From the NCBI GenBank assembly GCA_947247005.1, contig OX365962.1, positions 9,397,201 to 9,461,200 on the forward strand: DNA of 64,000 bases, read 5' to 3'. The translations under genes were made by a program, and so were the position numbers. Numbering within the stretch: the stretch's first letter is position 1; each line of letters starts with the position of its first letter. The notes under the pieces were generated by a model. The model was not told the DNA's origin. It worked only from the letters and a program-made list of their open reading frames with translations, and did no database searches. Shown here in pieces: positions 46,456 to 58,485 of the stretch. Origin of the DNA: Spisula solida. Taxonomy: Eukaryota > Mollusca > Bivalvia > Venerida > Mactridae.

Positions 46456-47359
46456 ACATTTTAAACATTGAAACAATTTTAATAACACAAGTACAGGGTA
46501 TCAATTTCATGAAATGAAAAATATGAATGACTTGATTATCAGAAGTTTTTTGAAACTTAGTTTCGAGAGTATATTGGAGTTTTTAAAAATAGATGCGTCA
46601 TAGCTGTAACACTGGGTACTCGTGCAACTTGCCTTGAAAGCGACTCATTGAAGGTTTTACTATAAAGTTTACGTTCGTTCATTCATAAATATGTCACGTG
46701 ATACGGGGCGTAAATAGTAACAATTTGACAGGTATGTTATATTGCGGTAACAATACATGTTCAGATACTGCTAGTATGTTCACATCATAATGCTGGTTAA
46801 TGCTATTATATTCACATCATAATGCCGGTTACTGCTATTATGTTGAGATCATAATGACAGTTACTGCTATTATATTCAGATCATTGTGGCGGTTACTGCT
46901 ATTATGTTTAGATTATTGTGTTGGCCATGAAATATTGCAATTTTCTAATCAATTTCATTTCATTAATACTGGTGTTATTTTACATATTTAGAAACTAGAG
47001 AGCGCTTTATCTTTATAATGATGTAAAGAAATATAGAATTGAATGGAAAGTATAAAATAAACAAGTAGGACCGTGGAATTCGAACATATTGAAAATCTAA
47101 TTTCATGCCGAGAAAATTGAGCAATATTCAATGAGGCGTTATTTCAAAATTAATGGACGGATTGTCAATATGTTTACATATGTAAAAACTAGAGAGCTTC
47201 ATCTTTATTTTGAATAAAATATGTTAATAAACAAAAAAGTTATCCCATACGGCTGTGTTTTTCCAACATAAACATAATTATGTAGATTCCCCCACCCCCC
47301 AAAATAGTCTGTGTTTGAACCAATAATAATTCATATTTGCAATGAAATAATTTCTATTA

Positions 47360-47526
47360 CAGTGAAGTTCCGCTAATAAGACCAGTCGAAAAGGTGGTCT
47401 TAATAGCGAATCGGTCTTATTAGCGGACCTTTTTTGTTCTAAATTTAATACTTTGGGACCTTAAACTGGCAAAAATCTGCATGATTTCAAAATATTAAAA
47501 GTGGTCTAATTAGAGGAACTTCACTG
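47360..47526. mobile_element. Tc1/mariner-type MITE, copy 2 (TA target)
   Basis: 167 bp, TA on both sides (47358-47359, 47527-47528), ends CAGTGAAGTTCCGCTAATA as in 4948-5112. Nested in family X copy 3. Confidence 0.85.
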
Positions 47527-47739
47527 TATTTAGAAACTATAGGGTTGCAACTTTAATTTGATACCAACATTTTAAAAATCCGTCCATAAATAAAAGATTA
47601 AATATTGCAGTCGTGAAATCTGACACTACTTTTTTCTTGATTAAAATAGCATAGGGCCGAGGAATACACACACCTCGTAAAGGGATATGTAAAATACTCT
47701 CCGATTGGTCCATTGAGAACCAATCAAAATTGGCCTATG

Positions 47740-48010
47740 GACGAAAACTGTCTCAGACAGTTTAAAAAAATGCGCACGAAAGGGTCATAACTATGAAAAC
47801 TGTCTGAGACAGTTTATAAAGTGTCTCAGACAGTTTACAAAGTGTCTCAGACAGTTTCCAAACCGTCTCAGACAGTTTATAAAGTGTCTCAGACAGTTTC
47901 CAAACCGTCTCAGACAGTTTATAAAGTGTCTCAGACAGTTTCCAAACCGTCTCAGACAGTTTATAAAGTGTCTCAGACAGTTTGTAAAGTGTCTCAGACA
48001 GTTTATATTA
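47740..48010. repeat. 20-bp tandem array with palindromic GTCTCAGAC
   Basis: About a dozen AAGTGTCTCAGACAGTTTAT-like units. Each contains CTGTCTCAGACAG, a near palindrome. Shorter runs are in family X copy 1 (20330-20620) and copy 2 (35640-35725). The 96-codon frame across it is a shadow. Confidence 0.85.
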
Positions 48011-48290
48011 GTTATGACCCTAACCGTACACCATATTTATCACCTATAAAACCAACTATTAAAATTTACCCTATAACGCGCGCTTCGATATTTTGTATAA
48101 CCTTTTATTGACGACAACGATATTTAGTTATTCTTGACATATTTTGTTTGAAACTAGCGGGATATTTCGTAACTTTTTTACAGGCTTTTCATTATTTGAC
48201 TTCGGTATTAAAATGATACCCATTTGATTGTTATTCGAGACACTTCAGTTCCAGGGCATGTCCCTTGAAGTGGCTGAAGCTGCTCAGCTT

Positions 48291-48860
48291 TATATTTGCC
48301 TTATGTGGTCAAGGACCCTCTTATACATATAGATAGTATATTCTTCGTCTCAGGTGGTAGTCCTCGTGACAAGTTGTACATTGCAAAACTATTAATTTCC
48401 GTGGATATTAAATTTCACTGATTTTAGTAAAGTGGTAATCTGCAGGTTTCTTTAAATCGTGGATTTAAAATATTTTTGATATTAAAAGAAAAATCTCTAG
48501 CTACGTATTTAGTTTTGAACTGTTCGAGGGGATTTAATTATGCGATGTTAACCGAGCCCTCGACTTATATAACATCTTTTTATTCATGCAAGGGGCGCGT
48601 GACGTTAATGCCAGCTTTGTGAAAGCAGCGATTTGATTGAATGACGTAAAGTTCATATCGACATGACCCCATACGGAGTGTGGTCAGATCATATTAGCGT
48701 TTTAAAAGTAGTGAAGCGTAATAAGGGTCTGATTTTAATTAAATTGGCGCGCTTACAGTCTTATCTGGCGACCCGTGTTTAAATACGGATGGAGGCACTC
48801 ATGTGCTTTCCATATTTTAGCAGTAAACTGACTGAGGTAATTTCAGTAAATTTACACTTT
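48291..48860. other. No gene seen
   Basis: Unique-looking AT-rich sequence before copy F, with a GGCGCGCTTACAGTC stretch near 48745. Confidence 0.35.
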
Positions 48861-50587
48861 TAGCTCACCTGAGCACGAAGTGCTCACTGGTGAGCTTTTA
48901 GGATAGGTGGCTGTCCGGCGTCCGTCGTCGTCCGTCAACAATTCCTTTAAATGACTTCTTCTCCTAAACCAATTGATGGAATTTAACCAAATTTCACAGG
49001 AATGATCCTTGGGTGGTCCTCTTTCAAATTTGTTCAAATGGTTCTGGTTAATTTATTAATTAGGTCACAGGAGCTAAAAATAGATTTTAAAAGTGAAAAC
49101 TTAAAAAATCTTCTTCTCTGAAACCACAGGGCCTACAGCTTTGATATTTTGCATGAAGCTTCATCATGAGATCCTCTACAAAGATTGTTAAAATTTTGCC
49201 CCTGGGGTCAAAACTGCACCCGTCCCGGGGGTCACTTGTTTTGCAATAGAGTTATAGAGAGAAATCTTTGAAAATCTTTTCCTCTGAAACCACAAGACCT
49301 ACAACTTTGATATTTTGCATGTAACATCATAATTATTGGGGTCCTCTAACAAGATTGTACAAATTTTACCCCCATGGGGTTAAAATAGCCCCCTACCCCA
49401 GTCACTATGTTATTGTAGAAAACTTTGAAAATCTTCTCTTATACCACAATGCAGACTCCCACTGACCTCACCTTTAGATAAGAAATAATGTTGGATATTT
49501 CTTTCTTGCTGACATTAATGACTTTTCAATGAGATATACTAAACCCTGACTCTGGTATCTGAATTCAAACATGTGTAGACCATCTGGTCATTTGTTCAGT
49601 CAGTAGGAGAAGTTTATTGTGTGTTCAGCTAGTTAATGGTCAGTTATGTCACCTTACAGTTATGCTAGCATATCAGGTTACATGAGCCTGCCAGGTATTA
49701 CAAGACTAGATAATCAGGCCCAAAATAAAATGTAGCTATACATGGAAGAAGTTGATTTATTTGATAAAATATTAAGCAAATTGCTTTATATTTAGATCAT
49801 CTAACAAATCATTAATGAAAATTATACAATTGTAGTCAATTAAGAAAATTGTATGTTTTACAGTATCAAGCTTGTACCATGTTTGTTAAGCAACCGTTGT
49901 CTTATAATTATAATCAATTTGATTATTTCAATCCATTATTTCACAAAATATCATGCCCATAAAGTGTATATATTTGCATACAAGTTAGTTGTGTTTTATA
50001 TTCTTCCACCAAATATATCCCTCAATCTAAGGCTAACCTTAATAAATTCTTTGGTTGGAGTTACTCTATCTACTCACGAAAATCCCAGCAACATATTTGG
50101 CCTTCAGGAGACATTTTTTACTTTAATGAGATTATTAAGTGTTCGTAAAAAATAATTAAAAACATTCCCTACTTACCTACCCGCCTAAACATTTCTGTGT
50201 AACTCCAAACAAAGAATTTTTTAAGGTCAGCCTGAGATATTTGGGGTAAATTGCTTTCTACATGTCAGCTGTCTGGTACACTAAATGGTTTCAGATCAAT
50301 AACTCGAGAACAGTTTGGCCTAAGAGCATCAAACTTTGCTTTGAGGTTGGTTATCATCAATAGATGACCTCTATAATGTTTTTTGAGGTCATTAAATAAA
50401 CAGATAAGGTCATTAACCTTAAACATAATTATCATAGAGGCATATCCTACTATTCCGGAATAATCCGAGAATCAGGATTAGCTGCACTAAAAAAATGAAC
50501 TTCTATGTAGAAAAAGTTCATTTCTCGACTTAACATCACTCGAATATTACTCAGGTGAGCGATCCAGGGCCTTCTGGGCCCTCTTGT
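48861..50587 (+). mobile_element. Helentron-like element, copy F
   Basis: 1727 bp. TAGCTCACCTGAGCACGAAG with stem GAGCAC/GTGCTC and outer stem AGCTCACC/GGTGAGCT, short TCCG patch, three core units (CCACAGGGCCTACAGCTTTG), a long unrelated inner part, then CTCAGGTGAGCGATCC, hairpin AGGGCC..GGCCCT and CTCTTGT. The 100-codon frame at 49853-50155 is in the unrelated inner part and has no domain. Confidence 0.8.
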
Positions 50588-51500
50588 TTAGAAATTACAC
50601 GATATAATCTTAAAACCGGTCCCAGAAAAAAACTTACATAATTTGTCTACATATGTGCACATTAACTTTACGATAGCAGATTGAAGAGATTTGATAAATA
50701 TAGACTGAAACTGTACACTTTCTTTATACACCCTGTATGTACATACTGTTTAACACTATAGTAAAGTCAGTTTGAGTTACCTTCATACCTGTATCAAACT
50801 CTACCTGTGTAATATGAAACTACCCATATTTTGTATCACTAATTGTTAGATAATTCGGAAATGACGTTTACATCATATGATCGAGTCCACGTGACAATCT
50901 ACGAGAAGAAGATACGCCATCTTTGTGTTGACGGGTAAAGGAAACATAAAATCTGAATCTCAATTTAAAGGTAATGCCGATTAGATTATGTATTTCTTTC
51001 TTCACATATCAATTTATTAAAATGTACATGGTACGGTTACACGTTATTGTTTATCTTGATTTGTATATTTGTCCATGTTTTGCTCACAGGTTACTGTATC
51101 ATTGATAAAGAGTATTTTTGGGGTAAATTAGGTTATGTAAATTTAACAACAAAAATAAACACTCATATACGTACAATGAAACAATTACCCGTGGTTTTAC
51201 TCATGTATTAATTCATTTAATTGCATTGGTCTGATTTCTTAATTGATTATGTACCTAACACGGAAAATAATATAATTACTCAAGCAAATAAATATGAACT
51301 TGGTCTTACATATAAGTTATGCTAAACCTAATTTATTTACCTTCAAATGAATTTTAGTCAAGGAGCTGGCGACCGGGATTTCAATTTCCATTTACCCCGT
51401 CTGGTAGAAAATTGGTATTTTTGAATAATATAGTCATTCAGGCTTTGGAAGGTGGATGCCAGATCCTGAAAGTGGTGCAGATTTGTTTAACAGGGCAACA
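50588..51500. other. No gene supported
   Basis: 50600-50740 resembles 41290-41440. 50880-50990 is a slightly GC-richer stretch with a donor-like AAAG|GTAATG, but no linked exon was found. Confidence 0.35.
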
Positions 51501-52170
51501 AAAAGATAATATTAAGTCAGACAGGGAAGGCAGCAACTCTTACTTCAAAACTTATTTGCGAAAACATTTATGTATGTATTGGCCCATATTTGCATGGATC
51601 TTGTTCATTTGGAGGTCAATGTCATCTCAAGGTCAAAGTGAGAAAAATAGCTTAAGTCAGTGATATTTCCTCTCTATATTCCTTAATATAGCATATGTTT
51701 TGAATTCAATGATAGTTGTGTTGGTTAGTACATATTCTCTCATGATAAATCAAACACATGTACATGTATATCATTTTTGAAAAATGAAACGACAGCCATT
51801 TTATGCATATGTATGTTGTCGAGATGGCATTCTTACGAACAACCCTGGTATTCTATAATCTAGTGTGATTTCTTTGTGTACTCATGTAGTGATTCATATT
51901 TGCTTGGATGTTATTAATTTGATTATAGACATAAATGGACATACATCTTATACCAATTTGAGGACAAGGCCATTTCAAGGTGAAAGTGAGAAAATAGCTA
52001 AACATTAGATTTTTTCTTTTTTCTTATTCTAACATATGTTTTGAATTCAATTCGTTTATGGAAGTGATAGATATGTTGATTAGCAGTTATTTGTTTTTGT
52101 TAAAAAATGTTAAACATTTGTATACATGTAAAGCATGCATGTTGGTCGAGATGGCAATGACTTACAAATG
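51500..52170. repeat. Diverged ~370-bp tandem duplication
   Basis: CATATTTGCATGGAT ... TCAAGGTCAAAGTGAGAAAA ... GTCGAGATGGCATTCTTAC recurs as CATATTTGCTTGGATG ... TCAAGGTGAAAGTGAGAAAA ... GTCGAGATGGCAATGACTTA. The frame 51412-51663 overlaps it and is not taken as a gene. Confidence 0.5.
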
Positions 52171-52636
52171 CTTGATCCTCAGCATTGGCACAAAGGTTTG
52201 TCTAACGTAGATGACCCCTACTAATAATTTTGATACCATGGCCACCGTTATGAATTAATAAACCAAATGGTTTTCGGATGTAAGTCTGTTTATCCAGGTC
52301 TGTCATTTGTATACAAACATTGCAATATCATTAACTGTATTTATTGTATTAAACATTTTAATTTTAATAAATACCAGTGAAAAACAATACCTTATTCACA
52401 AAGGTACTTGTACACAAAATACATCTTAAAATAAGACATTAATAAGATAATTTGCAATGTTTATATTCACTATGCTATGTAAACTGGTGAATGACATGAT
52501 TAAACGAGTTATTAGTTACTAAACCACATTAAACTTTGACTCGTCATATACTTGAACGAGCATAGTATCGCAGTCTCATTGAAATGTGATCAGCCAACGA
52601 CTATTGGACCGTGACTGCACTGAATATATATATATA

Positions 52637-53227
52637 CAGTGTGATCCATTAATTCCGCACTTTGCTAAATGCTTATAACTTCAACATCTTTAAAGCTATC
52701 ACATTAAAGAAAACATGTAATTGCAGAGTATATGTGAAAGTTTTGTTCCGATCGAAAATGGATCTTCAACAATAGAATCCTTATCTAATGCAGACGTTTA
52801 AGGTGACCACCCTGAAAAGAGTTTCAAACGTCGTTTTAACGTCTGTACATGACGCTGTTGCATGCAGCTAGGTAACCAGTCTCTTTTCCCGACGAATCAA
52901 ATGTTTCATTTCATTGGACAGACCCAATTATATTCCTTCTTGAAGGCACATGTGTATTTGGACACACTTTTCAAGTTTTATTTTCACTTAAATCGCAGAT
53001 TTTCCCAATTCTTAATAAAGTTTTATGATTCGAGTTTGGAAATACTCAAATTTATGACGGTATCGAATACGTCATAACGTCTCTTTGACGGCACAATGCC
53101 AAATACTTTCTTCATTTCAGCATAATTTTTTTTATTTATTACCTTTCCAGCAATGCCAAATTTATATGTGTAGGTAAAGAAATCGTTATAGGCTTTTACT
53201 AATGTGCCGAATTAATGGATCACCCTG
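52637..53227. mobile_element. mariner-type non-autonomous element (TA target)
   Basis: 591 bp with TA at both sides. Inverted ends CAGTGTGATCCATTAATTC and complement CAGGGTGATCCATTAATTC, similar over ~45 bp. No intact transposase in any frame; a 71-codon frame (52862-53077) has no D,D motif. Confidence 0.8.
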
Positions 53228-53334
53228 TACATACTGTTCTCAGGTCATGTGTTATCAGGCAGTTACCATGGCAGTTGCATGATAAACACTATACTCGTGT
53301 TATAAAAATTGTTTCAATGTTTAAAATGTGTTAT

Positions 53335-53633
53335 TTCCTTCAGAAAATTACGAAGGTCGTTTTCATTAACGAGGGAGGTAATTGTACCCGCTAATAAGCC
53401 ACTCACATTCAGCGTGGAATTATGCTCAATGTCAAATGGGTGAAAAAGGAATGCGCGCAGTTAAATAGTACGGGATATTATCGTGTTTAGAATCGAAATA
53501 AAATCTCTGTTCGCGTTTTTTGTCGGTGAATAAAACACGGGCACTCGCTCGGATGCGGATAATTAATTTTCCGCATCCGAACTCATGCCCGTGTTTTATT
53601 CACCGACCAAAAACGCGAACAGATTTTTATTTC
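53335..53633 (+). mobile_element. Foldback family Y, copy 2 with ~65-bp hairpin arms
   Basis: 53495-53559 (GAAATAAAATCTCTGTTCGC ... CACGGGCACTCGCTCGG) pairs with 53570-53633 around AATTAATT. Its left part, GAAGGTCGTTTTCATTAACG and onward, matches the complement of 46290-46455. Confidence 0.8.
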
Positions 53634-53640
53634 TTAATTA

Positions 53641-55325
53641 TTTTATTTTTTGATATGGAACGTACTTCTCATTTCTATACATGTATTACAAAGTGAGTAA
53701 CGCTACACCGACATTAGTCTGTCTATACATACCCTATGTTTAATTAAAGGAGACAACTCTTCAGTCTACTCTTTCTTCCTGAAATTAATTCCCTTTGCAC
53801 CCTCAAACATAGGTGCCCAAAATAAAATGTAGCTAAAATTGAAAATGGAATTATGATTATTGATTGAAAAAATATATTATCTAGTCGGGTAGCCAGACTA
53901 CACCGACATTCATAGTAATGTTTATCAACGTTTTCATACATGCGCGTTAAAAAGTTTTAAAAAACAGACACAACAAAAATACGCAATTTGTATATTAATG
54001 ATTTAAACTGTTATTGTTTCGTTGACATACTATGTACTTGAAGAAAAATATATTTTGATTAAAACGTAACATTTTTAAAGTTTAAAAGTAAAACATAATT
54101 ATAGTATATTCACAAATGGTACATGTATTTACATAAATGACGAAAAGGGAACGTAATGTAGTAAAACCTCGATAATATACCCTTTGGACCGTTGAGTTTG
54201 TTGATATTGATGTTGAATCAAGAAAACAACGGTGAAAATGTTCTTAATTTTAAGATGGTCTTATTATAGAGGTTTTGTCTTAAAGGTGATGCCTCATAGA
54301 TTGGGCTAAAATTTGTGTTTATCGTGATTTTCCAACCTAACTAAGGATTGATGTAATAGAAAGCCACTGACAATGGCTTTATGAAAGATTTGGTGCAAAA
54401 AAGCAATTTTATCCAATTTCGGTGTCGCCCACTGAGTATCTTTTTTCTTGAAAAAAAGTGCTAAGTTTCCGTCTAACATGCTTTGTTAATTATGTAATTC
54501 ACTCGTGATCGAACTGTAACATCGACAAACTACAGCGTAAACATCAGTGAGGTATTTGGTTCGTTTTTCGATTCGTTTTCATCAAATGAATGTTACTTTT
54601 ATTTATGAACAAAATCTAGTGTTATCTCCGGCGCACTATAAATTTGATTGTAATGGTTAAAAAACTTGTAAACACAGTGACAACGTTTTAGAAATGTCGA
54701 TGACAGGTGACTGATTCAAATCTCAGTACAACGGATCCAAAATTATTCTAGAGCTCGTGAAGGCAATGCACCTACTGTAGTCTTAAGTTCATGTAATATG
54801 TCACATTGTATGTTTGATTCCGAGTTTCAACGTGTTTTCCGTGTTTCACTTATGAGTGACGTCAATTTTAACACATCAAACGCATTTTTTAATTTGGGAG
54901 TATATCATAAAAGGAATATCACTACAGTTGTGTTAATACTTCGGACAGTATTGCCTCTTAATCTTGTTGCTTGCGTTAGACTGCATCTCGCTCGACCTAA
55001 CGATCTTGCGAGATACGGCATTGCATCAGCAACTCTAGGTAATACAACCAAACGATGATCATTACCTGTGTTGTTGGTCAAAATTTATGTCGAATACCAC
55101 GCGGTTTGTTCACACAGTGCTGAATTAATAACATACCAAGGGACACAACAATGTTGCATCAGAAATATTATTATTAGGTCTACATGAGTTACTGTCTCAT
55201 ATGATTGGCATGTTTTATTGTCACCCAGTATCGTTATAGTGAACACTGTTCTTGTACTACATGTCGTATCATGTAGATTGAAATGTAGTATACCATGAAG
55301 GTGATATTCGGTTTGGGTATCCAAC
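53641..55325. other. No gene supported
   Basis: Only short featureless frames on both strands (for example 53744-53941, 54798-55058). No repeat recognised. Confidence 0.35.
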
Positions 55326-55570
55326 CCAAAAATGATATATCCTAATTAGTTAATGACGTAATATCGATAACAGAACCCTAACATTATATACTTGTATCCT
55401 GACAAGTCAATGAAGTAACACAGATGATGGAACTCTAACATGATATATCCTGATAGGTTAATGAATTAACATAGATGATGGAACCCTGACATAATATAAC
55501 CTGACAAGCCAATGACGTAACATAGATGACGGAACCCTAACATGATATATCCTGATAAATTGTTCAGAAA
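55326..55570. repeat. 51-bp minisatellite, old locus (~5 diverged units)
   Basis: ATGATATATCCTGATAGGTT, AATGACGTAACATAGATGA, CGGAACCCTAAC units, diverged from the same unit found homogenised at 63231-63930. Confidence 0.75.
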
Positions 55571-55875
55571 CGGCGTTAAACACAAGTGGGTAACCATTTA
55601 TGCACATTGTTCTGTTCATGTCCACAGCTCTCCTATTAAATGGTATTAACCAAGCCACTTCTAGCTTTTTGAAAAGCTAGCCTTGTATAGTGTCTCGGGA
55701 ATGTTCAGTGTAGAGAGTAGCGTAAAAACCAAATGAGCGAATTGAGACAAAAATAACCGGCGTTAAACACGATTCTGCAATTTGTAGTACTCACACATTA
55801 TTTGTCATGTTCATTTATTAATTGTGTTCTAAATAGTTTAAAACTTTTGTTATGAAGTAGGGTGACACATATTGC

Positions 55876-56620
55876 AAGCCAACATGGCCGCTCATTGTGC
55901 CCGGAGGCAAATTGTATGGCACAACATTGGTGCTCATATTGGACCAAGATGAGGCCCTTCTTAGTCCAATATGTAACATTGTTTGAGCTTTTATACGACC
56001 CTTATTTAAATTTATTCTTAAAGTACCGTTGAATAAAATGCAGGCTACGTTTGGGTAACGTAAAATAAACGTTTAGCCTTGCAGATATTATTTGACAGTT
56101 TGAAGTAATGACACACAGCTTTAATGTTAACATATTTGTTTTCCTTTCAAGAAAATGTTATCTGGTTTCTTGATATTGTTTTTATTACGAAATCCATCAT
56201 TTGAAAGGTCCGGCAAACGTTGTATATGGACCAGGAAGGGCCCATCTTGGTCTAATATTGGCACTCAATGTGGGGGCACATAAGATTTGCCTATGAGCAC
56301 CATGAGGGGCCATGTAGCTTGCAATACGGGTCCAATATGAGCTCCTTGTTTTACATTTGGGCATTATATGGGCACTATATGTAACCCTTGTCCGACATCT
56401 GGGCATTATATAGGCCAAATATGGATTCCTCGTCTAACATCTAGGCTGTATAAGAGTCCTGTATGGGCCCCTAGTCTAACAACTGGGCAAAACATGGGCC
56501 TTTCGAAGGTATTTTGTTCTGACATCTATATAGCCGGTTTTAGTAGGTCAGACATTTCTTACAGAGAGTCCGCTTGCAAACGCATATGGGTCCAGTAACG
56601 GCGAACCATACGGAAACAGC
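55876..56620. repeat. Degenerate tandem repeats with CCAATATGGGC motifs
   Basis: Recurrent ATTGGACCAAGATG, GGGCCATGTAG, TCCAATATGAGCTCC, TGGGCATTATATGGGC at intervals of about 50 bp. The small frames at 56197-56598 are shadows. Confidence 0.55.
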
Positions 56621-57281
56621 CCAAATGCATGATATGGTTGCCCACATGGAGCATCCCATATTGCCCTACTTGGTTGTTTGTATCTTGTGATTAACGTTTC
56701 TACGCTATTGCTTGACGGATTTTGAAATTACTTGATAGAAATGTTCACCATTCAATACTTGTATGTTACACCAGAGCTAAGGCCAATAACACATTCCACG
56801 TCCCTTAATTCTTCATTCTTCAGATAACGGGGGCATGAGATGCATACTTATATCCAAGCAACTACTGGTTTGTATTCAATGAAACTCCATACGAACATTT
56901 ACTACATACAGGAGATGTAAAGATAGTGCTTCACTTACACGTATGTCCTTATATAAATGATGTGGCAGTTTGAAGCACTATCATGCAACTTGTTGTGTTA
57001 AGATAAGTGCTGTCATTTCATGAAATTATTATCTGGTTTCATGAATATGCTAATCTAGTTTCATGGTATTATTTCTGTTTTCACGAAATCCTCCATTTTT
57101 TCACGAAATGTTTTATCGTTATGTGGTGGCGTATTTATGCTTCCGTACAACCCTGACGTATATTATGGCACCGGGCCAGCAAAATTTGGTCTTAATTTTC
57201 TCAGCATGTGGTCTCTGATTGGTAAGATATCTACCAGTATTGCACCCTATTATGTAATATTACATAATATTGCATACTCTG
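56621..57281. other. No gene seen
   Basis: No repeat or coding features recognised beyond AT-rich sequence. Confidence 0.3.
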
Positions 57282-57288
57282 TTAATTA

Positions 57289-57889
57289 GTTGACTAGAGG
57301 CCCTAGTAGTAGATAATAAAACAATACAAGCTCCCTTTATGACAGGAATTTATAAAGTATGTGTTTAATAAAATAAAGTCCCATATAAGTTATTGCAAAC
57401 AACTTGATGATCAAACCTAGTGTTACCACTGCACTTGTGAAGTGAAGAGAAACAGTCTGTATATACATTTTCATGTTACTTTTGAAGACTTTGAAAACAA
57501 AATATAAATTGATAAACTATGTGTAGTATTTTTGTTCATATCTATCTAAAAACTACTAGATACATTTATTTATTTGTATTAAATTTTGTATCTAATTTTA
57601 GTGTGCTCAAATGTTATTTTTATATTTCACATGTTAATTTTATCTAGTTTAAACATATTGATTTATTTAAACTAATTTTATCTAGAGATAACTGACAATA
57701 AAATTGCCAAATTTATAAACATTTTGGCAAAATAGCTGTTATACACTCAAACTAGATAGAAACAACAAATAATGTATGTATCTAAATATACAAATTTAAA
57801 ACAAACATGATATGACACATATTTACTAGTGTACATACAGTAGCACAGTACTTATAAGTATGGATATTCAGTAGACTAAGGGCCTCTAG
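57289..57889. mobile_element. AT-rich inverted-repeat element, TTAATTA flanks
   Basis: CTAGAGGCCCTAGTAGTAGA at the left is mirrored by GTAGACTAAGGGCCTCTAG at the right. TTAATTA flanks both ends (57282-57288, 57890-57896). The inside has repeated TTTTATCTAGTTTAAA motifs. Non-coding; superfamily uncertain. Confidence 0.65.
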
Positions 57890-58094
57890 TTAATTACATT
57901 GTCCAGTTTCGGTGTTTTATGACCCTAGAAAAACACTGATAGTGATCTCCTGCTGACATCATGCGGTTCCTTCTATAAAGTTCTGGTCCAGAAATAAAGA
58001 AGAACAAATTTAGGTCTTTAACCATATTATTCATTTTGGGTACATATATATTCTTAAATATTGAATTAAATCTACAGTGATCATTCCGCTCTTA

Positions 58095-58325
58095 TATAAC
58101 TGAAACCAGGGCATTAGGCTTTACATAGCTGAAACTAGGACATTAGGCTTTATATAGCTGAAAATAGGTCTTTAGGCTTTTATATAGTTGAAACAATGGC
58201 ATTAGGATTTATATACATAGTAGTTGAAACTTGGGCATTATGCTATATATAGCTGAAACTAGGGCTTTATATATCTGAAACTAGGGCATTATGATTAATA
58301 TAGTTGAAACTAGGGCTTAGGCTTT
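58095..58325 (+). repeat. ~30-bp minisatellite GCTGAAACTAGGGCATTAGGC
   Basis: About eight variable units of TAGCTGAAACTAGGGCATTA + GGCTTTATA. It abuts repeat R copy 3, and the unit resembles AGCTGAAACTTGGGCTT at the 5' end of R, so it may be an expansion of that end. Confidence 0.7.
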
Positions 58326-58485
58326 TAATGACTGTCAGTGGTTTAGTTTATTTTCTGGATCAGTTGTGTGTTGGGCATTGTGTCGTGTAAATGTGGTACA
58401 TGTATGTGATATTTTTATGTTTTCTGTGCTCGGCTGTTTAAGTTAAGTGCTGCCTTCACTGTCCGTTTTTCTATTATCTATTGTT
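58325..58485 (+). repeat. Dispersed repeat R, copy 3
   Basis: GTGTGTTGGGCATTGTGTCG ... GTTTTCTGTGCTCGGCTG ... AAGTGCTGCCTTCACTGTCC. Confidence 0.65.

Larger units (their letters stand above)
46735..48290 (-). repeat. Family X, copy 3 (reversed)
   Basis: Complement of family X copies 1 and 2: short 32-bp array (46735-46920), TTCGAATTCCACGGTCCTAC, GACCAATCGGAGAG, AGACAGTTT array, GGTGTACGGTTAGGGTCAT, and GGGACATGCCCTGGAACTG at its end. It supplies the empty site for copy C and a reference for the array length in copy 2. Confidence 0.75.

Noticed and set aside
50880..50990. Possible first exon of a plus-strand gene (AAAG|GTAATG)
   Set aside because: No downstream coding exon in frame could be found.
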